This document shows positions 1 to 7,832 of a DNA stretch of 64,000 nucleotides, in pieces. Positions within the stretch are counted from its first letter, which is position 1, and the number at the start of each line of letters is the position of its first letter. The position numbers and the translations under genes were made by a program. The stretch is from an uncultured Bacteroidales bacterium (GTDB lineage: Bacteria; Bacteroidota; Bacteroidia; Bacteroidales; Bacteroidaceae): contig CADCIQ010000008.1 of NCBI GenBank assembly GCA_902801425.1, positions 1 to 64,000 on the forward strand, written 5' to 3'. Below the pieces are notes generated by a model. That model did no database searches. It was given only the letters and a program-made list of their open reading frames with translations, and was not told where the DNA came from.

Positions 1-12
1 ATGTTAGGATGA
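1..12 (+). CDS. 3' end of an upstream gene (partial)
   Basis: Frame 1 reads ATG TTA GGA TGA, so an upstream reading frame could end with the TGA at positions 10-12. This overlaps the ATG of the next gene at position 9. Such an overlap is typical of translationally coupled genes. A CarA-like glutaminase subunit would be the natural partner of the carB-like gene that follows, but only three codons are visible and no product can be named. Confidence 0.35.
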
Positions 13-1709
13 TGGAGAAGAAAGAGATAAAAACTGTATTATTGTTAGGCTCTGGTGCCCTGAAAATTGGTCAGGCCGGTGAGTTCGACTATAGCGGTGC
101 ACAGGCATTGAAGGCGCTGAAAGAGGAGGGCATTCACTCGATACTGATCAACCCCAATATCGCTACGGTGCAGACCAGTAAAGATGTGGCTGACACCGTG
201 TATTTCCAACCCGTAACCCCAGAATTCGTAGAACGCGTCATCGAGAAAGAACGTCCTGACGGCATCCTTTTGAGTTTTGGTGGTCAGACAGCACTGAACT
301 GTGGTGTGGAGCTCTACGAAAAGGGCATTTTAGAGAAATATGGTGTTAAGGTGTTAGGCACCCCCGTTCAGGCCATCATTGACACCGAAGACCGTGACCT
401 GTTTGTGAAGCGTCTAGATGAGATTGGCGTGAAGACCATCAAGAGTGAGGCATGTTCTACTGTCGAAGAGGTACAGAAAGCAGCTCACGAATTAGGTTTC
501 CCTGTAATTCTGCGTGCAGCCTACGCCCTCGGCGGTTTAGGCTCTGGCTTCTGCGACAACGAGGAAGAACTCCTAGCACAGGCTGAGGAAGCCTTCTCGT
601 TCTCGCCACAGGTATTGGTGGAGAAATCACTTAAAGGTTGGAAGGAGATAGAATACGAGGTGGTGCGCGACCAATACGACAACTGCATCACCGTCTGTAA
701 CATGGAGAACTTCGACCCCCTCGGCATTCATACGGGTGAGTCCATTGTCGTCGCTCCCAGTCAGACGCTCACCAACTCAGAGTATCACAAACTGCGTGCC
801 CTTGCCATCAAGATTATCCGTCATATCGGCATCGTCGGCGAGTGTAACGTACAGTACGCCCTCGACCCCAACAGCGAGGACTATCGCGTCATCGAGGTCA
901 ACGCCCGCTTGAGTCGTTCTTCCGCTCTGGCTTCAAAGGCGACAGGCTATCCCTTGGCTTTCGTCGCTGCAAAACTGGGATTGGGTTATGGTCTCTTCGA
1001 CTTGAAGAACTCCGTCACCAAGACCACCAGTGCCTTCTTCGAGCCCGCCTTAGACTACGTGGTGGTAAAAATACCTCGTTGGGACCTCACCAAGTTCCAT
1101 GGTGTGAAGCGCCAGCTGGGTTCTTCAATGAAGTCGGTGGGTGAGGTGATGGCCATCGGCCGCACCTTCGAGGAAGCCTTGCAAAAAGGCCTAAGAATGA
1201 TTGGACAGGGCATGCACGGCTTTGTGGAGAACCACGAAATCAAGATTGCGGACATTGCCACTTCACTGCGCGAACCTACGGATATGCGTGTCTTCGTGGT
1301 ATCTAAGGCACTGCAGATGGGTTACAGCGTTGAGCAGATTCATCAGTTGACCAAGATTGACCGCTGGTTCCTTGAGAAACTGAAGCATATCGTCAACATC
1401 GACGAGCAGTTGCACGAATACGCCCACCTGTCGGAGGTTTCAGAATTCATGGAACCCAGCGAGTTCAAGGAATACCTGCAGTCACCAGAGGTTGCTCTGC
1501 TATTGCGTGCCGCCAAGGTCTATGGCTTCAGCGACTTCCAGATTGGTCGTGCCGTTGGCTTGGAACACCGTATGAAGATGGAGCAAGCTGGTCTCACCAT
1601 CCGCAAATGGCGTAAGATGCTGGGCCTTGTACCTACTGTCAATCAAATCGACACTCTCGCAGCGGAATATCCCGCCCAAACAAATTACCTCTACCTCTCA
1701 TATTTATAA
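9..1709 (+). CDS. carB: Carbamoyl-phosphate synthase large-chain homolog, N-terminal half only
   Basis: CarB makes carbamoyl phosphate from bicarbonate, ATP and glutamine-derived ammonia for pyrimidine and arginine synthesis. This 566-residue protein carries the first synthetase unit: the pre-ATP-grasp nucleotide motif ([13 protein letters not shown], residues about 21-33), the ATP-grasp domain with [21 protein letters not shown], and the oligomerisation domain. It stops after the [17 protein letters not shown] segment, exactly where full-length CarB (about 1070 residues) passes into its second synthetase half. The DNA after the stop shows no remnant of that half; asnB starts 35 bases later. 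The N half normally makes carboxyphosphate and carbamate, so alone it could not complete the canonical reaction. It may be a paralog, half of a split enzyme, or a deletion product. Two adjacent ATGs lie at positions 9 and 12. Confidence 0.85.
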   Translation: MMEKKEIKTVLLLGSGALKIGQAGEFDYSGAQALKALKEEGIHSILINPNIATVQTSKDVADTVYFQPVTPEFVERVIEKERPDGILLSFGGQTALNCGVELYEKGILEKYGVKVLGTPVQAIIDTEDRDLFVKRLDEIGVKTIKSEACSTVEEVQKAAHELGFPVILRAAYALGGLGSGFCDNEEELLAQAEEAFSFSPQVLVEKSLKGWKEIEYEVVRDQYDNCITVCNMENFDPLGIHTGESIVVAPSQTLTNSEYHKLRALAIKIIRHIGIVGECNVQYALDPNSEDYRVIEVNARLSRSSALASKATGYPLAFVAAKLGLGYGLFDLKNSVTKTTSAFFEPALDYVVVKIPRWDLTKFHGVKRQLGSSMKSVGEVMAIGRTFEEALQKGLRMIGQGMHGFVENHEIKIADIATSLREPTDMRVFVVSKALQMGYSVEQIHQLTKIDRWFLEKLKHIVNIDEQLHEYAHLSEVSEFMEPSEFKEYLQSPEVALLLRAAKVYGFSDFQIGRAVGLEHRMKMEQAGLTIRKWRKMLGLVPTVNQIDTLAAEYPAQTNYLYLSYL

Positions 1710-1744
1710 TCGAAATAACGGTATAACGAAAAAAACGAAATATT

Positions 1745-3490
1745 ATGTGTGGAATCGTAGCAATATTAAACGTCAAGGAGCAGACGCATGCTCTTCGTGA
1801 TAAGGATGCGATTAAGCGAGAGCAGAGTGGAGTTTGCTCCAGCTCTGCCGAGTGTGAGCATCCTCGCGGCGACTTACGCCGCAAGGCATTAAAAATGAGT
1901 CAGAAGATCCGTCACCGCGGACCTGACTGGAGTGGTATTTACAGTGGTGGCTCTGCCATTCTCGCCCACGAGCGATTGAGCATCGTGGATCCTGAATCAG
2001 GCGGACAGCCGCTGTTCTCGCCTGACAAGAAGCAGGTCTTGGCAGTGAATGGTGAAATCTACAATCATCAGGAAATCCGCCGTCGCTATGCCGGACAATA
2101 TGAGTTCCAGACAGGTTCTGACTGCGAAGTCATACTGGCATTGTATCGCGAGAAGGGCATCAACTTCCTCGAAGACCTGAGTGGCATCTTTGCCTTTGTG
2201 CTCTACGACGAAGAACGCAATGAATTTCTGATTGCCCGCGACCCCATTGGCGTCATACCTCTTTACATTGGTTACGACAGCGACGGCACCGTCTATGTCG
2301 CCTCAGAATTAAAGGCCCTCGAAGGACAGTGCGAGCGCTACGAGCCGTTCCTCCCAGGACATTACTATTGGAGTGTCGACCCAGGTCAGAAGTGGTACTA
2401 CCGTCGCGACTGGATGCAGTATGAAGCCGTGAAGGACAATCCCGCCAGTGTTGAGGCCATTCATGATGCACTGGAAGATGCCGTCAAGCGTCAGTTGATG
2501 TCAGATGTACCTTATGGCGTGCTGTTGAGCGGTGGTCTGGATTCATCTGTCATTTCCGCTATTGCTGAGAAATACTCCGAGATGCGTATCGAGGATGATT
2601 CCAAGACGAAAGCCTACTGGCCCCGTCTGCACTCGTTTGCCGTAGGACTGAAAGGGGCACCTGATTTGGCAAAAGCCAAACTCGTGGCTGATCATATTGG
2701 CACCGTCCACCACGAAATCAACTACACTATTCAGGAAGGTCTTGATGCCATCCGCGACGTCATCTATTTCATCGAGACCTACGATGTCACCACCGTCCGT
2801 GCCTCTACGCCGATGTACCTGCTAGCACGCGTCATCAAGTCGATGGGTATCAAGATGGTGCTCTCTGGTGAGGGTGCCGATGAAATCTTCGGTGGCTACC
2901 TCTATTTCCACAAGGCTCCGACAGCCAAGGACTTCCATGACGAGACCGTTCGCAAACTCGGCAAACTCTATATGTACGACTGTCTCCGCGCTAATAAGAG
3001 CCTGAGTGCTTGGGGCGTTGAAGGTCGTGTGCCTTTCCTCGACAAGGAATTCCTTGATGTCGCTATGCGTACCAATCCTGAGGCCAAGATGTGTCCAGGC
3101 TCGACGATGGAAAAGAAGATTGTCCGCGAGGCATTCGCCGATATGCTGCCCAAAGAAGTCGCATGGCGTCAGAAGGAGCAGTTCAGCGATGGTGTGGGCT
3201 ATTCTTGGATCGATACCCTCAAACAGATTACCTCTGAGGCTGTCTCTGACGAGCAGATGGCTCATGCTGCTGAGCGCTTCCCCATCAACCCGCCGAAGAA
3301 CAAAGAGGAATACTACTATCGCAGCATCTTCGCTGAGCACTTCCCATCTGACTCTGCCGCCAAGAGTGTTCCCAGCGAGGCCTCTGTAGCCTGTTCTACT
3401 GCCATCGCTCTCGAATGGGATGCTGCCTTCAAAGGCATGAATGATCCCAGCGGACGTGCCGTCAAGGGCGTCCACGAGCAGGCCTATTAA
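1745..3490 (+). CDS. asnB: Asparagine synthetase B, glutamine-hydrolysing
   Basis: Converts aspartate, glutamine and ATP into asparagine, glutamate, AMP and PPi in the cytoplasm. It starts MCGIVAIL, so Cys2 becomes the N-terminal nucleophile of the class II glutaminase domain. RHRGPDWSG and AVNGEIYNH follow. The synthetase domain has the PP-loop LLSGGLDSS and the LSGEGADEIFGGY motif. The protein closely follows E. coli AsnB but is 27 residues longer (581 against 554). The extra residues lie at about 19-45, inside the glutaminase domain, and coincide with a DNA hairpin at 1822-1848. It lies 35 bases after the carB-like gene and is probably co-transcribed with it; both enzymes use glutamine nitrogen. 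A strong stem-loop follows at 3532-3568. Confidence 0.96.
   Translation: MCGIVAILNVKEQTHALRDKDAIKREQSGVCSSSAECEHPRGDLRRKALKMSQKIRHRGPDWSGIYSGGSAILAHERLSIVDPESGGQPLFSPDKKQVLAVNGEIYNHQEIRRRYAGQYEFQTGSDCEVILALYREKGINFLEDLSGIFAFVLYDEERNEFLIARDPIGVIPLYIGYDSDGTVYVASELKALEGQCERYEPFLPGHYYWSVDPGQKWYYRRDWMQYEAVKDNPASVEAIHDALEDAVKRQLMSDVPYGVLLSGGLDSSVISAIAEKYSEMRIEDDSKTKAYWPRLHSFAVGLKGAPDLAKAKLVADHIGTVHHEINYTIQEGLDAIRDVIYFIETYDVTTVRASTPMYLLARVIKSMGIKMVLSGEGADEIFGGYLYFHKAPTAKDFHDETVRKLGKLYMYDCLRANKSLSAWGVEGRVPFLDKEFLDVAMRTNPEAKMCPGSTMEKKIVREAFADMLPKEVAWRQKEQFSDGVGYSWIDTLKQITSEAVSDEQMAHAAERFPINPPKNKEEYYYRSIFAEHFPSDSAAKSVPSEASVACSTAIALEWDAAFKGMNDPSGRAVKGVHEQAY
1822..1848 (+). repeat. Palindromic hairpin inside the asnB insertion
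   Basis: GCAGAG TGGAG, loop TTTG, then CTCCA, an unpaired G, and CTCTGC. This gives an 11-bp stem with one bulge. It lies in the segment coding for the 27 residues that E. coli AsnB lacks. It resembles small palindromic elements that can enter genes in frame; no second copy was noticed in this window. Confidence 0.6.
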
Positions 3491-3531
3491 CAAGGTGGAT
3501 TCACATAATTTGGAGAAAGAACCTAACGTAT

Positions 3532-3568
3532 ATAAATAAAGCCCGCAACAATTGCGGGCTTTATTTAT
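3532..3568. terminator. Bidirectional stem-loop terminator between convergent genes
   Basis: A perfect 17-bp inverted repeat with a 3-base loop (CAA) and a GCCCGCAA / TTGCGGGC core, flanked by A- and T-rich arms. It sits between asnB (plus) and the small gene plus C10 peptidase (minus), and is suited to stop transcription from both sides. Confidence 0.9.
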
Positions 3569-3581
3569 GATGATGTATTCA

Positions 3582-3752
3582 TTACATTTGAAATATCTCG
3601 AGACCGGGGATAAGTTCAAGTTCGTCGTTGTCGAACGTGGGAGCCATACTAGGATCAGTTTGGTCACCGGCATTAGGTCCACTGCCTGCCAACAATTGCA
3701 TGGTAGGCAACGGATAGACGCTCATTGCGGGTTTGATATATGACTTTTTCAT
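3582..3752 (-). CDS. Small 56-residue protein downstream of the C10 peptidase
   Basis: An uninterrupted 56-codon frame starts ATG at 3752 and ends TAA at 3582. The product begins MKKSYIKPAMSVYPLPTMQ, has an LLAGSG segment at about residues 20-25, and ends in an acidic, proline-containing tail (DNDELELIPGLEIFQM). There is no signal peptide or membrane segment. The start lies only 4 bases after the peptidase stop and is preceded by an A/G-rich stretch with AAGG, so the two are likely co-transcribed. Small proteins opening MKKxYIxPxxxV with a central LLAGS are, as I recall, frequent in Prevotella and often near secreted peptidases, but their role is not known to me. An inhibitor or a processed peptide precursor are possibilities only. 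Confidence 0.72.
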   Translation of the reverse strand: MKKSYIKPAMSVYPLPTMQLLAGSGPNAGDQTDPSMAPTFDNDELELIPGLEIFQM

Positions 3753-3756
3753 AACC

Positions 3757-6615
3757 TTATTTCTTTATAAACAGTTTACCATTCTTGATATACACACCCT
3801 TGGTGGGATTCTCGACGCGACGGCCCTGCAGGTCGTACCACACATCAGACATCACACTTCTGACATCAGACATCGTTTCAATTCCCGTCGTTTCGCCACC
3901 ATTACCAATGCCGAGACTGGTCACTGTGCGGTCAAACATGTCGGCCTTGAAGAACGGACGGAAAGCAGGACTGCCACCAGTGGCTTTCAGTTCAAACATG
4001 TTACCAGCTGCATTGATACAGTAGATTTTTTCTGTGTTTACAGCCTTGGTGTCACCCACGAAGCGGTAGTTGCCGCCAGTGACTACACCAGATGTACTCT
4101 TCTTTACCTCTGCATTTGCACCAATGAACTTGATGGTCTTGCCGCTTAGGTCGTATTCTGTACCCCAGCGGTTACCGGGCAGAGCGATGATATACGGAGT
4201 GTTGGCCTTCATCTCATCTGTGTAATCGAAATAGACCTTGGGGGCACTTGTATCGTCGCCTGTAAATTTCTTCAACCAGAACTGCTTGCCTGTATCACTG
4301 CCGCTGTGGAACCAGTCGATATCTGTTCCATTAGCCGTGACTGAAGTTACATCGAAGGGTAGCATGATGGTATTCCAACCATTGGTTCCATCGGCCCAGC
4401 GATCGTTGCTATAAGTGAACTCAATGTTCGTGGCCGTAAAGTCGATGGGAGAATAGAAGTCGTTACCATCTGTCAATGTAATATTAGCGGCAGTGTAGTT
4501 TGAGCCACTCTTGACAACGATGTTACCAGAACCGCTGGGAGGCGTATCTTCATCACCAATAATAAACAGACAGTTGGGCTCAGCATTTGTAACAGTCGTA
4601 ATGCCCAAACCCGTCAGGTCGACAGCTAGTTTTCCGGCGGGAACATTGTAGCTTGTCGATGTTACTTTAGCTACAGCTGACGTTCCATCTGCAGCATAAG
4701 TAATAATTGCAGGCTGTGGATAATAATAGCCGACTTCGTCCGTTGCTGTCCAAGAAGATCCTCCTTTAAAATATATCACATCTACCTCGAACATGGTTCC
4801 GTATTGCATATCATCGTATTCGATAGGAATGACTACATTACCATTAGCTGGAACGACAACATGTGTAGATTTGTATCCCAATTTTTTCCATCCGCTGTTA
4901 TATTGCCACAAATCATATTGGCAATAACCATCATAATCATACGTAGCACTTGGGTTTGTTATAGTCAGTTGACCCTTGAATATATTACCTAAAACAATGT
5001 ATTGCTTTCCAGAAATATTTTCTGAATTCTCGACAGTGAGAGAATGGCTTAGGTCAACATCGTAGGAAGTGGGATTACCACTGCCACCACCTCCACTGTT
5101 GACGGTCAAAGTAGTATATACGACACCGTTTGTAACGTATGATCCAGATGCATCCGGGACAAAGAACACCAAATTATATGTTCCTGGAGTGTCCGGAGTA
5201 TAATGGATGACACAATTCTTTGTTTCACCTGCTGGAATCACGAAATCGCTTCCTTCAAGCAAATAATAGGAGCTTTCGTAGTAGCCTAAATAGATATCAC
5301 CGCTGTACTCTTTCTCGGTGTCCTTATTGGTGACATTCAAAGTGATATCTACCATTTCGCCAACCGCCACAGTAGCTTTGCTAAGTGTGATGCTGTTACA
5401 TTTGAGATTAGGGGCCTTACCCGTGATAGTTGAAACCTCACCGGATTCTGTCGATTTCTGAATACCAATAACAGCATCTTGTCCGTAATGAAAACCATCA
5501 GTAGAGCTGCTGCCGCCGATACCCTGCGCGTCGGGATCAAGAGCAGACAATTTGAAGTAATCGTCACTCATGCCGCCCCAGCCCCAGTTGATGTGGAAGA
5601 AATCCTCACCTTGATAGCCGTCGCAGACAAATTCGTGGCCACCACCAGTAGATGCTCCGCCATAACATATGGGACGACCCTGACTCAGCTCATGATATAA
5701 CAGGTTTATCCAATCATGATATGTATAGAAGCTGCGACTTACGAACTGAACAGTAGAACTGTTATAGTCAAAATAAGATTTCAGAGCATCAGCTACATTC
5801 GGAGTATTAGAACCTGATTCAGGACCATAGTTCATTTCAAGCGAAACACCACAATACTGCATCAGCTTGGCAACAGCGGCATTTTGCTCTGCAGTCTCGC
5901 TGCCAGTATAGTTTAACTTCATATTAGCCCAGTCGAAGGTTGTGGCAGGTAATCCGCCTATAGTATATCCTTGCCAACTATATGAAGGAATAGCTGCTGT
6001 AGCAGCAGTCGGCCACTGGTTATAATACATTACTTGAGCCATTGCCGTTGCCACGCAGCCAGTAGCGCAGTGTTCGTATCCTGTTTCATCTGTAATTGTA
6101 ACCTTATAGGAGTAACTACCTTCATCGTATTTATAATAGGGGCAATTGTCATTGTAGGGCGATCCCTGATCCCAATGCGTCTTCACCAGCGGGGCAATGG
6201 GCGTTTTGACTGCTGACGGAGTGCGGCGTACGACAGGAACTGTTATGGGCTGGATGTTGTGCTCGTTCAGCCACGCAATCTCGTCGGCATAGCCCTGCAG
6301 CCAGGCACGCATGTTGCAAGGCATGTTGTCCGGGTCGAGGGTGCCCGTCTCGCTATAGCCCAGAATGGGCGCCGTGCGGTCGTCGTTCGACACGATGACA
6401 TAGCCCTGGTTCTGATCTGCGTTAAACACATAGAGTCCGCTGACGCGTCCCGCCATCTTCAGCTGGGGAACCTCAGCCTGACTCCTCTTCATGCCCGATG
6501 GCGTCTGCTGCAGGAATTTCTGAGCCTGTTGCAGTGCCTGCTGGGGCGTCACGTCACCTGCCGTCATGATGACAGTCATCATCACCGACAGAAAGAGTAG
6601 AATTGTTCTTTTCAT
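3757..6615 (-). CDS. Secreted C10-family (streptopain-like) cysteine peptidase
   Basis: A 952-residue precursor. Residues 1-20 form a signal peptide. Residues about 21-120 look like a Spi-type propeptide that keeps the enzyme inactive. The catalytic domain follows, with the nucleophile in ATGCVATAMAQVMYY (Cys187), the histidine in GGGHEFVCDGY (His327) and the Trp-rich FFHINWGWGG segment at about 340-348. After the peptidase domain comes an Ig-like beta region and further beta-rich segments. The tail DLQGRRVENPTKGVYIKNG resembles short C-terminal sorting tails of Bacteroidales secreted proteins. It is much longer than streptococcal SpeB (about 400 residues). Expected location is the cell surface or outside the cell, with a role in protein breakdown. 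A TAnnTTTG promoter lies upstream at 6650-6681. Confidence 0.93.
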   Translation of the reverse strand: MKRTILLFLSVMMTVIMTAGDVTPQQALQQAQKFLQQTPSGMKRSQAEVPQLKMAGRVSGLYVFNADQNQGYVIVSNDDRTAPILGYSETGTLDPDNMPCNMRAWLQGYADEIAWLNEHNIQPITVPVVRRTPSAVKTPIAPLVKTHWDQGSPYNDNCPYYKYDEGSYSYKVTITDETGYEHCATGCVATAMAQVMYYNQWPTAATAAIPSYSWQGYTIGGLPATTFDWANMKLNYTGSETAEQNAAVAKLMQYCGVSLEMNYGPESGSNTPNVADALKSYFDYNSSTVQFVSRSFYTYHDWINLLYHELSQGRPICYGGASTGGGHEFVCDGYQGEDFFHINWGWGGMSDDYFKLSALDPDAQGIGGSSSTDGFHYGQDAVIGIQKSTESGEVSTITGKAPNLKCNSITLSKATVAVGEMVDITLNVTNKDTEKEYSGDIYLGYYESSYYLLEGSDFVIPAGETKNCVIHYTPDTPGTYNLVFFVPDASGSYVTNGVVYTTLTVNSGGGGSGNPTSYDVDLSHSLTVENSENISGKQYIVLGNIFKGQLTITNPSATYDYDGYCQYDLWQYNSGWKKLGYKSTHVVVPANGNVVIPIEYDDMQYGTMFEVDVIYFKGGSSWTATDEVGYYYPQPAIITYAADGTSAVAKVTSTSYNVPAGKLAVDLTGLGITTVTNAEPNCLFIIGDEDTPPSGSGNIVVKSGSNYTAANITLTDGNDFYSPIDFTATNIEFTYSNDRWADGTNGWNTIMLPFDVTSVTANGTDIDWFHSGSDTGKQFWLKKFTGDDTSAPKVYFDYTDEMKANTPYIIALPGNRWGTEYDLSGKTIKFIGANAEVKKSTSGVVTGGNYRFVGDTKAVNTEKIYCINAAGNMFELKATGGSPAFRPFFKADMFDRTVTSLGIGNGGETTGIETMSDVRSVMSDVWYDLQGRRVENPTKGVYIKNGKLFIKK

Positions 6616-6649
6616 TGTTTTATAATTATTGATAATTGGATTGCTGCCT

Positions 6650-6681
6650 GCAAAGATACGAATAAATGAGCAAAATGCAAA
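6650..6681 (-). promoter_or_regulatory. Predicted Bacteroidetes promoter for the C10 peptidase
   Basis: On the minus strand the -7 box TATCTTTG (complement of 6651-6658) is preceded by a TTTG -33 element (complement of 6678-6681) at a 19-base spacing, the pattern expected for the Bacteroidetes primary sigma factor. It lies about 35 bases before the start codon. Confidence 0.7.
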
Positions 6682-6845
6682 ATATATTTTGATTTATTTT
6701 CATTTTCGAATGGAAGTATCTTCTCGCGGAGCGAAAAGATAGTGCAAAATTTCGATTTAGCGAAGGAAATGAGAATAAATTTTCATTCCTGAGCGTGAGA
6801 AAGTTGATTTAATCGAACGAAAAACCAAATTTATTTGGATTTTTC

Positions 6846-6876
6846 TTTGAAATTTTCTCTCTTATTCGTATCTTTG
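6846..6876 (+). promoter_or_regulatory. Predicted Bacteroidetes promoter for the gene at 6926
   Basis: TTTG at 6846-6849, a 19-base spacer, then TATCTTTG at 6869-6876. It lies about 50 bases before the ATG at 6926 and mirrors the promoter of the divergent peptidase gene. Confidence 0.7.
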
Positions 6877-6925
6877 CAGGGAGTAGCGTAAAGGAATAAG
6901 GTCAGACGGTGAATAGATAACAAGA

Positions 6926-7351
6926 ATGATAAAGAAGTTCCTCATAGGCATTACATTGATTATCCTGATAGCAATGGCTCTGGCAGCAATGACGAAGCCA
7001 GAGCGGACTGCTCATTATGACACGCTGAAAAAGGGCCTGACGGTGGTCATAGAAAAAGTAGTGGATAGCCATCCGTTGCTTCAGCAGTATAATGCCATCA
7101 GCACGATGACGGCATTGAACGCAACCGACGAATACCTAAACCGGAACTTCCTGGTCTTCGAACATACGTTCTATAACGTAGGAACCATCCTCTATCAGGA
7201 CATGTTCATCCCCGTATCCATTGGTTTCTTCGGGCAGGTTTGGCTGACCGTTGGCGAAGACGACCTGCAACGTCTGGCCGAACGCCCCGAGGTGATGCAG
7301 ATACTTGGCATAGAGGATGCACTCAAGCAAATCAAGCACAAACTCCCATGA
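6926..7351 (+). CDS. Small membrane-anchored protein of unknown function
   Basis: A 141-residue protein with one N-terminal hydrophobic helix (about residues 4-22), which is an uncleaved anchor or a signal peptide without a clear cleavage site. The rest is soluble and mixed alpha/beta. After the helix it has a charged helical stretch (KPERTAHYDTLKKGLTVVIE) and later aromatic-rich strands (FEHTFYNVGTILYQDMF, SIGFFGQVW). The layout recalls DUF4359-type proteins, but I cannot confirm that. It is transcribed alone from its own promoter and converges with the gene at 7371. Function unknown. Confidence 0.8.
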   Translation: MIKKFLIGITLIILIAMALAAMTKPERTAHYDTLKKGLTVVIEKVVDSHPLLQQYNAISTMTALNATDEYLNRNFLVFEHTFYNVGTILYQDMFIPVSIGFFGQVWLTVGEDDLQRLAERPEVMQILGIEDALKQIKHKLP

Positions 7352-7370
7352 CGTTATTCCCAACAGGTTA

Positions 7371-7733
7371 TCATTTTTTCTTCATGGCGTCCTCAGCCCA
7401 TTTCATTCTGAGACGGGCTTTGTCGCGGGCCTCCTGAGCCCAGCTGAGCCGGAGGCGGGCTTTTGACATGGCATCATTGGCCCAATCGGTATACATCCGC
7501 GACCGCCTGAGATCCTTTTCTTCTGCATACTTATTAGCCTGACGGGTATATTTCTCTGCCTCTTCCGTCAGCCTTTGCGCCTCGCGCTCATATTTTTCCG
7601 CCTCTTCATTATACCGTTGTGCCTCCCGCAAATACTGCTGCGCACGGTCAGACTGAGCAAGGGCAGCTAAGGACATACTTAGGAATAAACAAGCCAGCAA
7701 TAATATTCTTTTAATAACCAATATTGCGTTCAT
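7371..7733 (-). CDS. Secreted helical coiled-coil protein
   Basis: A 120-residue protein with a signal peptide ending near LAALAQ (about residues 1-27). Almost all of the mature part is predicted helix with repeated acidic/basic heptad-like units (REAQRYNEEAEKYEREAQR, then TEEAEKYTRQANKYAEE, then ARLRLSWAQEARDKARLRMKWAE). This fits a periplasmic coiled coil or TPR-like hairpin. No catalytic motif is seen. A terminator at 7750-7803 separates it from the signalling operon upstream, so it is probably its own unit. Function unknown. Confidence 0.75.
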   Translation of the reverse strand: MNAILVIKRILLLACLFLSMSLAALAQSDRAQQYLREAQRYNEEAEKYEREAQRLTEEAEKYTRQANKYAEEKDLRRSRMYTDWANDAMSKARLRLSWAQEARDKARLRMKWAEDAMKKK

Positions 7734-7749
7734 TTGCTTCTTTTTAATA

Positions 7750-7803
7750 AAACAGAGCTGCCCTTCTCACAATGAAAAATCACCAGAGAAGGACAGCTGT
7801 TTA
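7750..7803 (-). terminator. Terminator at the end of the kinase/FHA/PP2C operon
   Basis: On the minus strand, AAACAGCTGTCCTTCTC pairs imperfectly with GAGAAGGGCAGCTCTGTTT across an A/T-rich loop and is followed by a T-rich stretch. It lies 29 bases beyond the stop of the gene at 7833. Confidence 0.8.
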
Positions 7804-7832
7804 TTAATTTACTAAATAATCATTACACAAAA

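Larger units (their letters stand above)
6616..6925. promoter_or_regulatory. 310-base divergent intergenic region
   Basis: It separates the C10 peptidase (minus) from the gene at 6926 (plus). It holds one Bacteroidetes-type promoter facing each way, described separately. Their -7 regions lie in a 19-base identical inverted pair (6647-6665 and 6862-6880). The rest is AT-rich and shows no open frame I would defend. Confidence 0.7.

Noticed and set aside
2822..3682. A 286-codon open frame on the minus strand opposite asnB
   Set aside because: It lies antisense to the well-supported asnB and its sequence has no protein-like pattern; it is a by-product of asnB codon use, and it crosses the terminator.
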